Source: Streptomyces sp. LaPpAH-108
GTDB taxonomy: Bacteria; Actinomycetota; Actinomycetes; Streptomycetales; Streptomycetaceae
Direction of reading: 5' to 3'
DNA length: 64,000 nucleotides
Assembly: GCF_000373625.1 (NCBI RefSeq)
Contig: NZ_KB891987.1
Coordinates: forward strand, 555,161-619,160
In this document: piece after piece, positions 29,169-38,664 of the stretch
Position numbering within the stretch: the first letter of the stretch is position 1
Layout of the letters: each line of letters opens with the position of its first letter
Notes under the pieces: generated by a model
Seen by the model: only the letters and a program-made list of their open reading frames with translations
Database searches by the model: none
Told to the model about the DNA's origin: nothing
Translations under genes and position numbers: made by a program

Positions 29169-29259
29169 GCCGCGAGACTAACGGCCGCCACCGACAAAGG
29201 AGCTGTCCGCCGAACACCTCCCCCGGGGGGATCTACGGGGTGCCGTACCCGGCCTTACG

Positions 29260-30276
29260 ATGGGACGCATGACCGCTTCGCCTGGCCGCCGTGTCCTGCT
29301 CGCCGCCCCCCGGGGCTACTGCGCCGGTGTGGACCGCGCCGTGATCGCCGTCGAGAAGGCCCTCGAACAGTACGGGGCCCCGATCTACGTCCGCCACGAG
29401 ATCGTCCACAATAAGTACGTCGTCCAGACCCTGGAGAAGAAGGGCGCGATCTTCGTCGAGCGGACGGAGGAGGTGCCCCCGGGCAACATCGTGATGTTCT
29501 CCGCCCACGGCGTCGCCCCCACCGTGCACGAGGAGGCCCAGCGCGGACGCCTGGCCACCATCGACGCCACCTGCCCCCTGGTCACCAAGGTCCACAAGGA
29601 AGCCGTCCGCTACGCCAAGGACGACTACGACATCCTCCTGATCGGCCACGAGGGCCACGAGGAGGTCATCGGCACCTCCGGCGAGGCCCCCGAGCACATC
29701 CAGCTCGTCGACGGCCCCGAGGACGTCGCCAAGGTCGAGATCCGCGACCCGTCCAAGGTCGTCTGGCTCTCCCAGACCACGCTCTCCGTGGACGAGACCA
29801 TGGAGACCGTCGACGCCCTGAAGGCCAAGTTCCCTGGCCTGGTCTCCCCGCCCAGCGACGACATCTGCTACGCCACGCAGAACCGTCAGCTCGCCGTGAA
29901 GCAGATGGGCGCCGAGGCCGAGCTGGTCATCGTGGTCGGCTCGCGCAACTCCTCCAACTCCGTGCGGCTCGTGGAGGTCGCCAAGCTCGCCGGTGCCCGC
30001 GCGGCGTACCTGGTGGACTTCGCCGCCGAGATCGACGAGGCGTGGCTGGAGGGCGTCACCACGGTCGGCGTCACCTCCGGCGCCTCCGTCCCCGAGGTCC
30101 TGGTCGAAGAGGTCCTGGAGTGGCTGTCCGAGCGCGGCTACGGCGACGTGGAGCTGGTCAAGGCCGCCGAGGAGTCCATCACCTTCTCGCTCCCCAAGGA
30201 GCTGCGCCGCGACCTGCGCGACGAGGCGGCGGCGCTGATGGCGGAGCGCGGGGGCAGCGGTACGCCGGAGGCGTGA
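29260..30276 (+). CDS. ispH: 4-hydroxy-3-methylbut-2-enyl diphosphate reductase
   Basis: This 338-residue last enzyme of the MEP isoprenoid pathway makes IPP and DMAPP. The three cluster cysteines are present: C21 in [12 protein letters not shown], one in [12 protein letters not shown] and one in [28 protein letters not shown] and [10 protein letters not shown] are conserved substrate-binding blocks. ATG 29260 or ATG 29269 could be the start. The product feeds the cis-prenyl transferase encoded at 1838. Confidence 0.96.
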   Translation: MGRMTASPGRRVLLAAPRGYCAGVDRAVIAVEKALEQYGAPIYVRHEIVHNKYVVQTLEKKGAIFVERTEEVPPGNIVMFSAHGVAPTVHEEAQRGRLATIDATCPLVTKVHKEAVRYAKDDYDILLIGHEGHEEVIGTSGEAPEHIQLVDGPEDVAKVEIRDPSKVVWLSQTTLSVDETMETVDALKAKFPGLVSPPSDDICYATQNRQLAVKQMGAEAELVIVVGSRNSSNSVRLVEVAKLAGARAAYLVDFAAEIDEAWLEGVTTVGVTSGASVPEVLVEEVLEWLSERGYGDVELVKAAEESITFSLPKELRRDLRDEAAALMAERGGSGTPEA

Positions 30277-30376
30277 GGGCGTGATGCCATCGGTGTACGG
30301 GGCGGCGCGTACCGGCTCGTACACCGATCGGGATGCCCGGGGCGTGACCGTCAGTCGTACGTCGTAACGTGTTGCC

Positions 30377-31126
30377 ATGCAGATCTTCGGCGTGGACATC
30401 GGCGGTTCCGGGATCAAGGGTGCCCCGGTGGACCTGGACAAGGGCGATCTCGCCCAGGAGCGCTGCAAGGTGCTCACCCCGCACCCGGCGACCCCTGAGG
30501 GCGTGGCCGACGGCGTGAAGCAGGTGATCGACCACTTCGGGTGGACCGGCCCGGTCGGGCTGACCTTCCCCGGCGTGATCGCGGACGGCGCGACGGTCCT
30601 GACGGCGGCCAACGTCGACAAGAGCTGGATCGACACCGACGCCCGCGCCCTGTTCAGCGAGCGGCTGGGCGGCCTCCCGGTGACCCTGGTCAACGACGCG
30701 GACGCGGCGGGCCTCGCGGAGATGCAGTTCGGCGCCGGGCGCGGTCGCAAGGGCACGGTCATCGTCCTCACCTTCGGCACCGGCATCGGCAGCGCGGTCT
30801 TCACCGACGGCGTGCTGGTCGCCAACACCGAGCTGGGCCACCTGGAGCTGAACGGCCACGACGCCGAGAAGAGGGCGTCCAGCAAGGCCAAGGAGGACGG
30901 CGAGCTGAGCTGGGAGCACTGGGCGCGGCGGGTGCAGAAGTACCTGGCCCACCTGGAGATGCTGTTCTCGCCCGACCTGTTCATCATCGGCGGCGGCGTC
31001 AGCCGCAAGGCCGAGAAGTTCCTCCCGCACATCAAGGGCATCAAGGCCGAGATCGTCCCGGCCCAGCTGCAGAACAACGCGGGGATCGTGGGCGCGGCGA
31101 TGCGGGCGGCGCAGTCGGAGCGGTAG
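30377..31126 (+). CDS. ppgK: polyphosphate glucokinase
   Basis: This 249-residue ROK-family kinase uses polyphosphate or ATP to phosphorylate glucose. The phosphate loop FGVDIGGSGIKGAPVD is at residues 4-19, the catalytic Asp is in VNDADAAGLAE, TFGTGIGSAVF is intact, and the polyphosphate glucokinase hallmark LGHLELNGHDAEKRAS is present near residue 154. Length is normal. Confidence 0.95.
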   Translation: MQIFGVDIGGSGIKGAPVDLDKGDLAQERCKVLTPHPATPEGVADGVKQVIDHFGWTGPVGLTFPGVIADGATVLTAANVDKSWIDTDARALFSERLGGLPVTLVNDADAAGLAEMQFGAGRGRKGTVIVLTFGTGIGSAVFTDGVLVANTELGHLELNGHDAEKRASSKAKEDGELSWEHWARRVQKYLAHLEMLFSPDLFIIGGGVSRKAEKFLPHIKGIKAEIVPAQLQNNAGIVGAAMRAAQSER

Positions 31127-31144
31127 CCGTACGGGCTGTACGGC
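31126..31144. terminator. small hairpin between convergent ppgK and DUF6542 genes
   Basis: GCCGTAC (31126-31132) pairs with GTACGGC (31138-31144). It is short, but correctly placed immediately at the ppgK stop. Confidence 0.4.
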
Positions 31145-31157
31145 TCGGGGTGCCGGG

Positions 31158-31751
31158 TCAGCGCGGCGGCTGGCCCGGTGCCGCCCCGGCGGCCCGGCGC
31201 CGCCGCTCCCGTACCCACCTCACCCGTCGTACGAGCACGATCACCCCGGCGATCAGCGTGCCGCCGTAGAGCCAGGCCGCCTGGGTGGCGAGGCCGGTGA
31301 ACAGCCCCATCAGCCGGGCGAGCAGGCCCGCGCCGCCGTCGGTGAGCGGGACGAGCCCCACGCCGAAGGCGATCGGCACGACCACGGGGGCGGTCAGCAG
31401 ATCGTTGTCGCGCACCCACAGCGCCGTCAGCGCGCACACCGGCAGGAACAGCAGGCCGTACCCGGTCAGGGACGCGTCGAACAGCAGCAGGTCCAGCCAG
31501 CCGAGCAGATACATCGCCAGCGCGCAGAAGAGGCCGCCGCCGAGCCCGGTGAGCCGGGGGCCCGGGAACCCGCGGCGGGCCGGGGCGGTCGGCTGGGGCG
31601 GCCGTACGCGGGGGGCGCGGGGTGCGGCGGACGGGCGCGGGCCCCGCTCGGCCCCGGCCGGAGGGCGCCGTGCCTGCGGCGGCAGCTGCGCGGGCGGCGG
31701 GGTGCCGCGTCGCGGTCCGTCCTGCGGGGATCGCGTTCTGTGTTGCTCCAC
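31158..31751 (-). CDS. DUF6542-like membrane protein
   Basis: This 197-residue protein has a Pro/Arg-rich cytoplasmic N-terminus (about 65 residues). Four predicted membrane helices follow: GGGLFCALAMYLLGWLDLLL, YGLLFLPVCALTALWV, APVVVPIAFGVGLVPL and AAWLYGGTLIAGVIVLV, ending in a basic tail. It resembles a family of small actinobacterial membrane proteins next to ppgK/ychF; function is unknown. Confidence 0.78.
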   Translation of the reverse strand: MEQHRTRSPQDGPRRGTPPPAQLPPQARRPPAGAERGPRPSAAPRAPRVRPPQPTAPARRGFPGPRLTGLGGGLFCALAMYLLGWLDLLLFDASLTGYGLLFLPVCALTALWVRDNDLLTAPVVVPIAFGVGLVPLTDGGAGLLARLMGLFTGLATQAAWLYGGTLIAGVIVLVRRVRWVRERRRRAAGAAPGQPPR

Positions 31752-32100
31752 TGGACCAACTTAGGTCTGTTTATGTGCCGAATCGCCCCTGGGACACGCC
31801 GAAGACGCCCGAGCGGGGTCGCTGGGGCGGGGGCGGAGGGGGGGGGTTGGACGGGGTGGACGGCGGGTCGGGCCGGACGGGGGTGAACGGGATCTGTGGC
31901 CGGGCGGGAGGGCGGTGAGCGGCGCGCTCCGCGGCCGGGCGGAGGGGTACCGCGCGGTACCGCGCCCGCGGGACAGGCACCTTCGTCGGGCACGCGGGCT
32001 CACGCGAGACGGCTGTCCCGGACGCCGTAGACTGGTGGATCGGCCGGTGTCACCTGGCCCCTGGCAGCCCCTGGCCCACTCATCAACGGGAAGTCGCAAC
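31752..32100. other. intergenic region upstream of ychF
   Basis: These 349 bases hold a run of nine G residues near 31840 and a GGTACCGCGCGGTACC perfect palindrome near 31947. No gene was recognised. The ychF promoter should lie here, but no clear -35/-10 pair stands out. Confidence 0.45.
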
Positions 32101-33170
<1,070 letters not shown>

Positions 33171-33189
<19 letters not shown>

Positions 33190-33281
33190 CGGGTGACATA
33201 ACGCCACGTCGCTGATCTGGCAAACGTGCAGGTCAGATGGGGTTCGACTCTTCGGAGTCGGGCCCTTTGTTTTTCCCGTGC
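33171..33281 (+). repeat. left attachment-site repeat (attL-like), includes the ychF 3' end
   Basis: This 111-base segment aligns without gaps to 40318-40428 with about 17 mismatches by hand count. It starts at the last six codons of ychF and contains an identical 18-base block, 33204-33221 with 40351-40368, the likely crossover core. The second copy lacks the rest of ychF, so this copy is the resident gene end. Confidence 0.75.
33245..33274 (+). terminator. ychF terminator with TTCG tetraloop
   Basis: CGACTC-TTCG-GAGTCG (33245-33260) is followed by GGCCCTTTGTTTTT. In the right repeat the stem is preserved through G-T wobble pairs, which suggests selection on structure. Confidence 0.75.
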
Positions 33282-33388
33282 TGGGATGGTGCTGGGGTAG
33301 CTGATCCCTCGTCACCTGTCGTCATCCCTGGTCATCCGTACCGTGCTGGGATCGTGTTGGGAAGGGATGGGGGTGCCCGTGCTGGGAT
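33278..33388 (+). repeat. GTGCTGGGAT direct repeats, candidate integrase arm sites (left)
   Basis: GTGCTGGGAT or one- or two-mismatch variants occur at 33278, 33289, 33343, 33354 and 33379, partly as pairs 11 bases apart. The same motif lies twice just inside the right end. Tandem short repeats flanking a core on the element side are typical tyrosine-recombinase arm sites. Confidence 0.55.
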
Positions 33389-33467
33389 TTGTGTGAGCGG
33401 GGCGCTGACCGAGCTGTGAAGGTAGTGCGACGTGGCGCTTTTCCTACTCGTTTGACACAATCGGGGT

Positions 33468-33752
33468 ATGGCCGAGAAGACCTACAGCATTGGGGAAGGG
33501 CCGGCGACGCGGGTGAGCCTGTCGTTGCCGGAGGGGACCGCGGAGGCGATCCGGGCTCGGGTGGGTAAGCGGGAGTTCTCCGCGTTCATCGCCGAGGCGG
33601 TCGAGCGTGAGCTGCGCGGGCAGGTTCTGGACGAGTACCTGGCGGACTACGAGAGCCGCAAGGGGCCGGTTTCCGGGCAGGCTCGTCAGCGGGCGCGGCA
33701 GGTCTTCGACGAGGTGTTCGCCGAGGAGGGCGAGTGGCCCGCCGCAGGTTGA
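33468..33752 (+). CDS. RHH-type antitoxin
   Basis: This 94-residue protein has a short strand-helix-helix segment (TRVSLSLPEGTAEAIRARVGKREFSAFIAEAVEREL, residues 14-49) typical of ribbon-helix-helix antitoxins. An acidic C-terminal arm follows that would wrap the toxin. The PIN-toxin gene overlaps its end by 19 bases. Such proteins also repress their own operon. A broken copy is at 40425. No extra upstream start is needed. Confidence 0.8.
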   Translation: MAEKTYSIGEGPATRVSLSLPEGTAEAIRARVGKREFSAFIAEAVERELRGQVLDEYLADYESRKGPVSGQARQRARQVFDEVFAEEGEWPAAG

Positions 33753-34147
33753 GTCACGAGGGGACACTGGTCCTGGACAGCGAAGGGCTCTCGAAGCTGC
33801 TCGCCGACGAAGAACAGGTGGTGGCTCTGATCGCTGAGGCGCGCTCGCGCGGCATGGAGGTCGTGATCAGTGCGCTCACCATCATCGAAGCCGTCCACGC
33901 CCGTACGAACAAGTCACGCCTGGACTGGGTGCTTTCCGGGCTGCGGGTCGTCCCGGTCGGTGACGAGGAGTCGAGGGCTGCTTCGAAGTTGCTGATGAAT
34001 GCCGGGTTGCACGGACACAAGTACGCGATCGATGCGGCCGTCGCCGAGGCCGCGCTGCGACAGCACCGCCCCGTGGTCATGCTGACTTCCGATATTGACG
34101 ACATGGCCAAGCTGTGCGGCGAGCGGGTCCGGCTCGTGGCGGTGTGA
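33734..34147 (+). CDS. PIN-domain (VapC-like) ribonuclease toxin
   Basis: This 137-residue protein is probably a sequence-specific RNase held inactive by the preceding antitoxin. PIN acidic residues are present: Asp15 in LVLDSEGLSKL, Glu in LTIIEAVHAR near residue 52, and Asp in HKYAIDAAVAEAAL and TSDIDDMAKLC near 98-118. The start is GTG 33734 with GAGGAGGG just upstream, inside the antitoxin gene. The pair could maintain the element. Confidence 0.85.
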   Translation: MARRRLSHEGTLVLDSEGLSKLLADEEQVVALIAEARSRGMEVVISALTIIEAVHARTNKSRLDWVLSGLRVVPVGDEESRAASKLLMNAGLHGHKYAIDAAVAEAALRQHRPVVMLTSDIDDMAKLCGERVRLVAV

Positions 34148-34163
34148 TTTCCCTTGGTCCGGC

Positions 34164-35555
34164 TCAGTAGGAGCGGGGTCCGTAGGGGCTCCAGTGACCG
34201 AGGAAGGGCTTGAGGTCGTAGCCGCTGGGTTTCGGCGGCGTGGGCAGTTTCGGCGCTGAGGCCGATTCGGTGAGGTTTTGGAGGTGCGCGTCCGCGAACG
34301 CGAGCCACGCCTCGACCTCGGTCCGCTCCTGCCCGGGCGGAAGTGATGTGGCATGGACGCCTACTGCTGCGACGTATTCAGTCAGGCGCCTGGCCTGGTA
34401 CCAGGTGTCTGCCTGTTCTCCGAACTGTTTGACGCGGTAGGCGTGGGCGTAGGCGGCGTGGGCTTCCTGCATGGCGGCTTCCCAGCGCTTTTGCTGTAGC
34501 TCTCTGGCCTGCTGGTCTGCAAGGCGTTTGCGTTCCGCGGCTTCACCGCGGAGGCCGACCTCTTGCGCGATCTCGGCGAGTTGGTCTTCCAGAGGCCGGT
34601 CGGGGAGGTCGGTCCATTCGCTGGCGCGGTGCGGGCTGCCGCCGCTGAGTAGGAAACGCAGGTGGTTGGAGGGGGTGTAGTCGAAGCGGGGGATGCGCAT
34701 CCATGAGTGCTTCTTGGCGTCGGCGAGTTCTTTGTCGGTGGGGATGTGTTCGCTGCGGTCCTGTTCTTGAAGGACGAGGAATCCGATGCTTTCGCCTTGG
34801 GCGGTGATGGTGAAGTGCGGTGGTGCCTTGCGGCGTCGATGGGGCGGGGGTGCGCCTTTTGTGGTTCCGAGTGCTGCCTTGTGGCCTTGTGCTTCGGTGG
34901 CGGTGATGAGGGTGTGGATGATGCGCAGGGCTCGGCCCTGGAGGGGTTTGGTCAATCCCATGGGCTGCGGCTGCTTTTGGAGGGCGGCCACGACGGCGTG
35001 GGGTTTGGTGAGTCTGGCCGGCACGGGGAGTGGGGTGAGTTCGGCGAGGCGCCAGGCAGGGATGTCGACCAGCTTGATTTCGTAGCCGCGGTGGGTGCGG
35101 TAGGCGTGGAGTTCCTGCGTGTGGGGGATCTTGCCGGACTTGCGGGCGGCGTTGACCCGTGGCGCCCAATTCACCGCGTGCGGGCCGGATCCGATGGGCT
35201 TGATGAGACGGCCGTCGTTCGCAACGGCCAGTTCATCGAGAAGCTGGTCCGCGTAGTTCGCAAGGGCCTTCGGCACGGCTCGGGGGCGCGGCGGTGCCGA
35301 TTTTCGGGCGGGGCGTTCCGGCGGTCGGGTGCTCTGCTCCACGGGGCGGATGCCGCGGTCGATGAGATGCTGCCGCCCCTTTTCGGTGAGGTGGGCGCTC
35401 CAGTGTCCACGGCGTTTGGTGATTCTGATGAACCCTCGGTTCTGCAGGGCCTGTCCGCTGGTCTTGTACGTGCTGTCCGGCCAGGCTCCTTCGGGACACC
35501 CCTGGCCCGCCCAGTCGAGCACGGCCTGCTGCCGCTCGTTGAGGGCCTGGTCCAT
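34164..35555 (-). CDS. unrecognised protein with winged-helix-like N-terminus
   Basis: This 463-residue protein is convergent with the toxin gene. Residues 1-65 (ERQQAVLDWAGQGCPEGAW to HWSAHLTEKGRQHLIDRG) look like a winged helix. A Pro/Arg linker, a central globular region (FTITAQGESIGFLVLQEQDR), an Ala/Glu/Gln-rich coiled coil near 340-400 and a Pro-rich end follow. I cannot assign a family. ATG 35555 has a GGGAGG site. Position within the element suggests an accessory or regulatory role, but this is inference. Confidence 0.65.
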   Translation of the reverse strand: MDQALNERQQAVLDWAGQGCPEGAWPDSTYKTSGQALQNRGFIRITKRRGHWSAHLTEKGRQHLIDRGIRPVEQSTRPPERPARKSAPPRPRAVPKALANYADQLLDELAVANDGRLIKPIGSGPHAVNWAPRVNAARKSGKIPHTQELHAYRTHRGYEIKLVDIPAWRLAELTPLPVPARLTKPHAVVAALQKQPQPMGLTKPLQGRALRIIHTLITATEAQGHKAALGTTKGAPPPHRRRKAPPHFTITAQGESIGFLVLQEQDRSEHIPTDKELADAKKHSWMRIPRFDYTPSNHLRFLLSGGSPHRASEWTDLPDRPLEDQLAEIAQEVGLRGEAAERKRLADQQARELQQKRWEAAMQEAHAAYAHAYRVKQFGEQADTWYQARRLTEYVAAVGVHATSLPPGQERTEVEAWLAFADAHLQNLTESASAPKLPTPPKPSGYDLKPFLGHWSPYGPRSY

Positions 35556-36245
35556 GTAGCCTCCCGCCGTTCCTTGGGTGCGCTGACCCCGGAGACAATG
35601 CCCGTTGCCCCTGCGGGAAGTCGGGGCTGCCCAGAGGACCCCCCGTTCGGATGAGAGGTACCGGAGGGTGCGTTTGCGCCGAGAACAGTTCTTCCTGGTG
35701 TTGATGCGTAACGGCTTGGGTTCTGAGCCGTTGATGGGATCCTGAGTGAACTGGCTTGGGGGACGGGGTGCACAGCGCATTTCGTTGTCGGCGCAGGAGA
35801 CTTTGCGAATTCGGGCGGCGCAGTGAGGGCTGCGGTGTCCGGCGGCTCTCCTGGTCGAAGAGGGGAAGACGTTTGGGCTGACGCTGTTCCGATGACGCAT
35901 CATGTGGAGTGTGTCGCGATCCTTGAACCGGTCGCAAAGGGATCCTGACCTGCGGTTTTGTGTGTGCGCATTATGTGCGGTGTGGGCGTTACGGGCGATA
36001 TCTTGACGCTGAAATGACGCTCGTTCTGATGGGGTCAGGCTGCCTGCCGGGCAGGTTAGGCGCTGCGAGTCGGCGGGACATCAAGCCAGGCAACTGGCAG
36101 CTTCAGCCGGCGCTGCGGGTGGCGGACTGCGGGTTCAGCAACGGGCCGCGGCGAGCAGGCCGCTTCGTAGGTACTTCGGCCGCCCAGCCCGCTTTGCTCC
36201 GGGCCCGCCGATAGGGTGGGCGGCCTGGGAGCGAGGAGGAAGACG
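35556..36245. other. 690-bp gap inside the element, lower GC, likely promoter region
   Basis: No convincing gene was found: the short plus frame at 35960-36214 has no family resemblance. Divergent promoters for both neighbours must lie here. TTGACG (36003-36008) precedes the GHKL gene by 240 bases, but its -10 partner is weak. Confidence 0.4.
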
Positions 36246-38294
36246 ATGGCGCTGACCACGTCGCTGGCCGGTCGGGTCCGGAACACGAGTCTGCCGAAAA
36301 GCCATGCCCTTCTGCCGCTCTTGGAGGCCGTGGTCAACGGCATCCAGGCGATCGACGCCCGGTTCGGCGACGACATGGAGCCCGGTCGTTTGAGCATCAG
36401 GATCCGGCGTAGTCAGCAGGAAGCATTCGACTTCAGCCATGTCGGCCCAGGGCGCGCGGCGTTGAAGCCCATCGTCGGCTTCAGCGTCGAGGACAACGGA
36501 GTGGGCTTCACTCCGGAGAACATGACATCGTTCGAGACGCTGGACAGCGACCACAAGGCCGATATGGGCTGCCGCGGTGTGGGGCGCCTGCTCTGGCTTA
36601 AGGCGTTCGACAGGGTTTCGGTCCGCAGCGCCTACGAGGACAAAGCCGGATGCCTTAACGGGCGGCAGTTCCGCTTCTCCGTCCAGGGAGAGGTCGAGCC
36701 GGACGGGCAAGCGGAGGCTCCAGCTGAGGTCGGCACGACCGTGAGCCTCGACGGGTTTAAAAGGCCCTTTCAGCAGAGCGCGCTGAAGAGCGTCGAGGCC
36801 ATTGCCCGTGAGGTCTTCGAGCACTGCATCTGGTACTTCCTGCGCCCCGGCGGTGCGCCCGACATCACGGTGGCCGACGATGACGGGGCGGTCTCGCTCA
36901 ATAGCCTGATGCATGACTTTGTGTACTCCGACATGCAAAGGACATCGATCGAGGTCAAGGAGGAGAGGTTTGAGATGGTGAGCCTCCGCCTGAAGTCCTC
37001 GCCGAGGAATCTCGCGCCGCGGTTGTACTGGTGCGCTGCGAACCGTGTGGTGGTGGAGGAAAACCTCACCAGCAAGGTGCCAGGGCTCTACGGAAGGCTC
37101 AAAGACGCGGAGTCCTCCCCGTTTACGTACGTCTGTTACCTGTCCTCCGACTTCCTGGACAGCCACGTCCGCGCCGACCGTACGGCCTTCGACATCAGCG
37201 AACGTGTGCCGGGCACCCCACTGATCGAAGACGTGTCGATGGACGACATCCGGGAGAGCGTGCTCAAGGAAGTCGAAAGCATCCTTGCCGGACCGCTCAG
37301 CGCAGCACGCGAGGAGGGCAAGGCCCGGGTCCACGAGTTCGTCAGCAACCGCGCTCCGAGGTACCGGCCCGTCCTGTCGCGACTCGAGCAGCTCGGCGTA
37401 TCCGTGGATCCGTCCATGAAGGAGCAAGATCTCGAACTACTGCTGCACAGCAACCTCCAGAAGCTCGAAGCGTCCGCGCTCGCCGAGGGCCACGCCGTCC
37501 TGGGCGAAGCAGGCTCCGCCCAGCCGGAGGGCTACGACGAACGGCTCGCCCGGTACCTGAACACAGTGACCGACATCAACCAGTCCGACCTGGCCGCCTA
37601 CGTGGCGCGCCGAAGAACGATCCTTGACGTACTCGCCAGGCAGATCAGGTCCGACGACCAGGGTAGGTACAGCAAGGAAGACGCGATCCACTCCCTGCTC
37701 ATGCCGATGCGGACCGACTCGAACGAGATTGGCACCGATGCCTCCAACCTCTGGATCATCGACGAGCGGCTCGCATTCCACGACTACCTCGCCTCTGACA
37801 AGACGCTCAAGAGCATGCCGATCACGGGTTCCGATTCGACGCGGGAGCCCGACTTGCTCGCGACTCGGCTCGTCGGCTCGCCGGTGCTGGCGGCGGAAGG
37901 GGCAACGCTCCCGCTGCCGTCCATCGTCGTGATCGAGGTCAAACGGCCGATGCGCAATGACGCTTCGGAAGACAAGGACCCGATCCAGCAGTGCCTGGAG
38001 TACGTGAAGCGTGTACGCGCCGGCGGAGTGAAGACGGCGCTGGGGCGGCCGATCCCCCCGACGCGTGAGGCGCCTGCCTTCTGCTACGTCCTCGCGGACC
38101 TCACGAAGACTATGGTGGACAGATGCGAATACGCGGGCCTGCGGCCCACCCATGACGGCATGGGTTATTTCGGTTTCAACGAGCCGTGCAAGGCATACAT
38201 CGAAGTGGTGAGCTTCGACCGTCTCGTCAACGCCGCCACCGAACGCAACCGGGCGTTCTTCGACAAACTCGGACTCCCCTCCAGCTGGCAATGA
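36246..38294 (+). CDS. GHKL ATPase fused to a PD-(D/E)XK nuclease-like domain
   Basis: This is a 682-residue protein. The N-terminal GHKL (Hsp90/MutL/MORC-like) ATPase shows the N box Glu27-x3-Asn31, the G1 box Asp83-N-G-V-G-F and the G2 loop G108-C-R-G-V-G113. The middle is helical. The C-terminal part has Pro535-Asp536, then Glu564-Val-Lys566 in VVIEVKRP, then QQCLEYVKRV, which together match the PD-(D/E)XK nuclease active site. This architecture resembles ATP-gated nucleases of phage defence. ATG 36246 follows GAGCGAGGAGG. No partner ATPase or methylase is adjacent. Function is inferred, not known. Confidence 0.8.
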   Translation: MALTTSLAGRVRNTSLPKSHALLPLLEAVVNGIQAIDARFGDDMEPGRLSIRIRRSQQEAFDFSHVGPGRAALKPIVGFSVEDNGVGFTPENMTSFETLDSDHKADMGCRGVGRLLWLKAFDRVSVRSAYEDKAGCLNGRQFRFSVQGEVEPDGQAEAPAEVGTTVSLDGFKRPFQQSALKSVEAIAREVFEHCIWYFLRPGGAPDITVADDDGAVSLNSLMHDFVYSDMQRTSIEVKEERFEMVSLRLKSSPRNLAPRLYWCAANRVVVEENLTSKVPGLYGRLKDAESSPFTYVCYLSSDFLDSHVRADRTAFDISERVPGTPLIEDVSMDDIRESVLKEVESILAGPLSAAREEGKARVHEFVSNRAPRYRPVLSRLEQLGVSVDPSMKEQDLELLLHSNLQKLEASALAEGHAVLGEAGSAQPEGYDERLARYLNTVTDINQSDLAAYVARRRTILDVLARQIRSDDQGRYSKEDAIHSLLMPMRTDSNEIGTDASNLWIIDERLAFHDYLASDKTLKSMPITGSDSTREPDLLATRLVGSPVLAAEGATLPLPSIVVIEVKRPMRNDASEDKDPIQQCLEYVKRVRAGGVKTALGRPIPPTREAPAFCYVLADLTKTMVDRCEYAGLRPTHDGMGYFGFNEPCKAYIEVVSFDRLVNAATERNRAFFDKLGLPSSWQ

Positions 38295-38622
38295 GTGGAG
38301 CTACTCCGTCCGGCCCCCGGAGGATCAGTAGGCGTCGATGCTCCGGCTGGCCCCAGAGAGCTCGGAAGGGGCCGCTCGTGCAGAGTCGAGGCCCGGTGCC
38401 CATCTGTCGGCTCAGGACTACTGTGCTGCCTCGCGTAGATGTCTGGCCAGCGTGGTCACCGCGATCAGGGGGGCGTGGTGGACAGGATGCAGGTGGACAG
38501 GTGGCGCATGAGGCGCTTGCAGGGTCCTTCGCTCATTCCCGACGTCTGCTGTCCCGGAGGTGGGGCAGCCCTTCGCCGGTACTCTTCCCGGAGAATCCGG
38601 CACCTGACGTAGGGGGAGGGCG
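38295..38622. other. gap between the ATPase-nuclease gene and the HEPN-like gene
   Basis: About 330 bases with no recognisable gene. A minus-strand frame ending near 38418 (ITTLARHLREAAQ-type tail) could be a remnant, but it has no identifiable family. The end of this gap provides the AGGGGGAGGG ribosome site of the leader ORF. Confidence 0.35.
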
Positions 38623-38664
38623 ATGAGGGTGAAAGACGACAAGGCGTACGGGGTTCGCTGGTGA
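38623..38664 (+). CDS. 13-codon leader ORF coupled to the HEPN-like gene
   Basis: ATG 38623 begins MRVKDDKAYGVRW and stops with TGA at 38662-38664. The stop overlaps the GTG start of the next gene (38661) by 4 bases. AGGGGGAGGG directly precedes the ATG, while the downstream GTG has no site of its own, so the leader probably drives reinitiation. Alternatively translation could simply start at the GTG. Confidence 0.45.
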   Translation: MRVKDDKAYGVRW

